Source of the DNA: Propionibacteriaceae bacterium
GTDB lineage: Bacteria > Actinomycetota > Actinomycetes > Propionibacteriales > Propionibacteriaceae
Assembly: GCA_027353565.1 (NCBI GenBank)
Contig: DAIEHO010000221.1
Coordinates: 1 to 8,632 of the forward strand
Reading direction: 5' to 3'
Length of the DNA: 8,632 bases
A program made the position numbers and the translations under genes. Below the pieces are notes generated by a model. It searched no databases and was not told the origin of the DNA. It saw nothing but the letters and a program-made list of their open reading frames with translations. Positions 7,608 through 8,632 of the stretch are shown one piece after another; the first letter of the stretch is position 1, and the number at the start of each line of letters is the position of its first letter.

Positions 7608-8632
7608 GTGACGTTCCGGCTGTATGACTCTGCGACCCATGAGGTGACCGACCTCGATCCTGTCATCCCCGGGCGGGTGTCGATCTACCACTGCGGCCTC
7701 ACTGTGCAGTCATCCCCGCACCTCGGCCACATCCGCAAGGAAGTGGTGTTCGACGTCCTGCGGCGCTGGCTCGAGATCTCCGGCTACGCCGTGACGGTCG
7801 TCGCCAACGTCACCGACATCGACGACAAGATCCTCGAGAAGTCGGCCGAGGCCGGAGTCCCGTGGTTCGCCCACGCGTACCGTTTCGAGCGCGAGCTGCA
7901 CCGGGCGTACTCCGCGCTCGGCTGCGCCGAGCCCACGTACGAGCCGCGCGCGACCGGGCACATCCCGGAGATGATCGCCATGGTGCAGGAGCTCATCGAA
8001 GCCGGCCACGCGTACGTGGCGGCCGACGACTCGGGCGACGTGTACTTCGACGTGAAGAGCTGGCCCTCGTACGGCGAGCTGTCGCACCAGCGGGTCGACG
8101 ACATGGTGCCGGCGGAGGACTCGGCCCCGAGGGGGAAGCGTGACCCCCGAGACTTCGCGCTCTGGAAGGGCTACAAGCCGTCCGAGCCGGTCACGGCGTC
8201 GTGGCCGGCGCCGTGGGGCCGCGGCCGTCCCGGGTGGCACCTCGAGTGCTCCGCGATGGCGATCAAGTACCTCGGCGACGAGTTCGACATCCACGGCGGC
8301 GGCATCGACCTGCGCTTCCCGCACCACGAGAACGAGCTGGCGCAAGCCAGGGCCTCGGGCCACCCGTTCGCCCGCCACTGGATGCACAACGCGTGGGTCA
8401 CGTCCGCGGGCGAGAAGATGTCGAAGTCGCTGCTCAACGGCGCGCTGGTCAGCGAGGTCACCGCCCAGTACCCCGCCCGCGCGGTGCGTTTCTACCTCGC
8501 CGTCCCGCACTACCGCAGCTCCATCGAGTACAGCGCAGACTCCCTCACCGAGGCCACCGCGTCGCTCGCCCGCATCGACGGCTTCGTCGACCGCGCGACC
8601 GAGCTCGTCGGACCGGTCGACACCGTCCACGA
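7608..8632 (+). CDS. cysS: Cysteinyl-tRNA synthetase (partial, 3' end beyond the window)
   Basis: The first 341 codons of a class I aminoacyl-tRNA synthetase that charges tRNA-Cys in the cytosol; the full protein is usually about 460-480 residues, so the C-terminal anticodon-binding part is missing. Seen: YHCGLTVQ with zinc ligand Cys29, the HIGH box as HLGH (38-41), NVTDIDDKI, the WHLECSAM segment with zinc ligand Cys214, HHENE with His239 and Glu243 completing the zinc site, and KMSKS (270-274). The spacing of the zinc ligands matches E. coli CysRS (Cys28, Cys209, His234, Glu238). The related mycothiol enzyme MshC is excluded by the typical CysRS insert GDVYFDV...YGELSH and the segment FALWKGYKP. 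The GTG start is chosen because TAGACT lies 7 nt upstream. The frame is open to the window end. Confidence 0.95.
   Translation, partial: MTFRLYDSATHEVTDLDPVIPGRVSIYHCGLTVQSSPHLGHIRKEVVFDVLRRWLEISGYAVTVVANVTDIDDKILEKSAEAGVPWFAHAYRFERELHRAYSALGCAEPTYEPRATGHIPEMIAMVQELIEAGHAYVAADDSGDVYFDVKSWPSYGELSHQRVDDMVPAEDSAPRGKRDPRDFALWKGYKPSEPVTASWPAPWGRGRPGWHLECSAMAIKYLGDEFDIHGGGIDLRFPHHENELAQARASGHPFARHWMHNAWVTSAGEKMSKSLLNGALVSEVTAQYPARAVRFYLAVPHYRSSIEYSADSLTEATASLARIDGFVDRATELVGPVDTVH

Noticed and set aside
6419..7666. Minus-strand open frame of 415 codons antisense to the DUF4032 gene
   Set aside because: Low-complexity Leu/Val/Glu/Arg composition and no motif; it also crosses the cysS start. The plus-strand gene has coherent kinase-like motifs.
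7710..8630. Minus-strand open frame antisense to cysS
   Set aside because: The plus frame carries HIGH, KMSKS and zinc-site residues of CysRS; the minus frame is a shadow.
7608..8632. cysS considered as mshC (mycothiol ligase)
   Set aside because: Sequence around [15 protein letters not shown] and HHENE follows CysRS rather than MshC.

Overview
The window is GC-rich (roughly 70% by eye) with strong G/C third-position bias and many GTG starts. Its protein families (an MsiK/UgpC-like sugar-transport ATPase, a DUF4032 protein, actinobacterial-type CysS) fit an Actinomycetota chromosome, perhaps Micrococcales or Propionibacteriales; the order is a guess. I see no transposase, integrase, phage gene, tRNA/rRNA, CRISPR array or other sign of recent mobility. 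No gene-free stretch exceeds about 170 bp.

Left third (1-3193): a surface-polysaccharide locus read outward from a 118-bp divergent intergenic region. On the minus strand lie a dolichyl-phosphate-mannose-synthase-like GT2 glycosyltransferase (29-778) and, translationally coupled by an ATGA overlap, the first codons of a probable DUF2304 membrane protein (1-32). On the plus strand lie a Wzx/MATE-like flippase (897-2171) and, again with an ATGA overlap, a rhamnosyltransferase-like GT2 enzyme (2168-3193). Together they could assemble and export a lipid-linked glycan.

Middle (3347-5954): an ABC-transporter ATPase of the MsiK/UgpC type with no permease or binding protein beside it, closed by a perfect 14-bp terminator stem, then a divergent glucose-6-phosphate dehydrogenase-like gene of 455 aa. 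Both have Shine-Dalgarno sites and structured upstream regions. This suggests sugar uptake next to sugar-phosphate oxidation, but they are separate transcription units.

Right third (6080-8632): a DUF4032 protein whose N-terminal part carries the key residues of a kinase-like fold, then the 5' 341 codons of cysS (cysteinyl-tRNA synthetase), which runs off the window.

The window is mostly ordinary. Points worth a second look: (i) three plus-strand genes (flippase, DUF4032, cysS) share a (C/T)AGACT element 6-7 nt before a GTG start and lack a Shine-Dalgarno site, the signature of leaderless mRNAs; (ii) the palindrome CGTACG occurs 19 times, several-fold more than base composition predicts, in several reading frames; (iii) the G6PDH-like protein lacks two usually conserved active-site-region residues; (iv) the DUF4032 protein looks like a competent but uncharacterised kinase. 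I did not find convincing evidence of a wholly new system.
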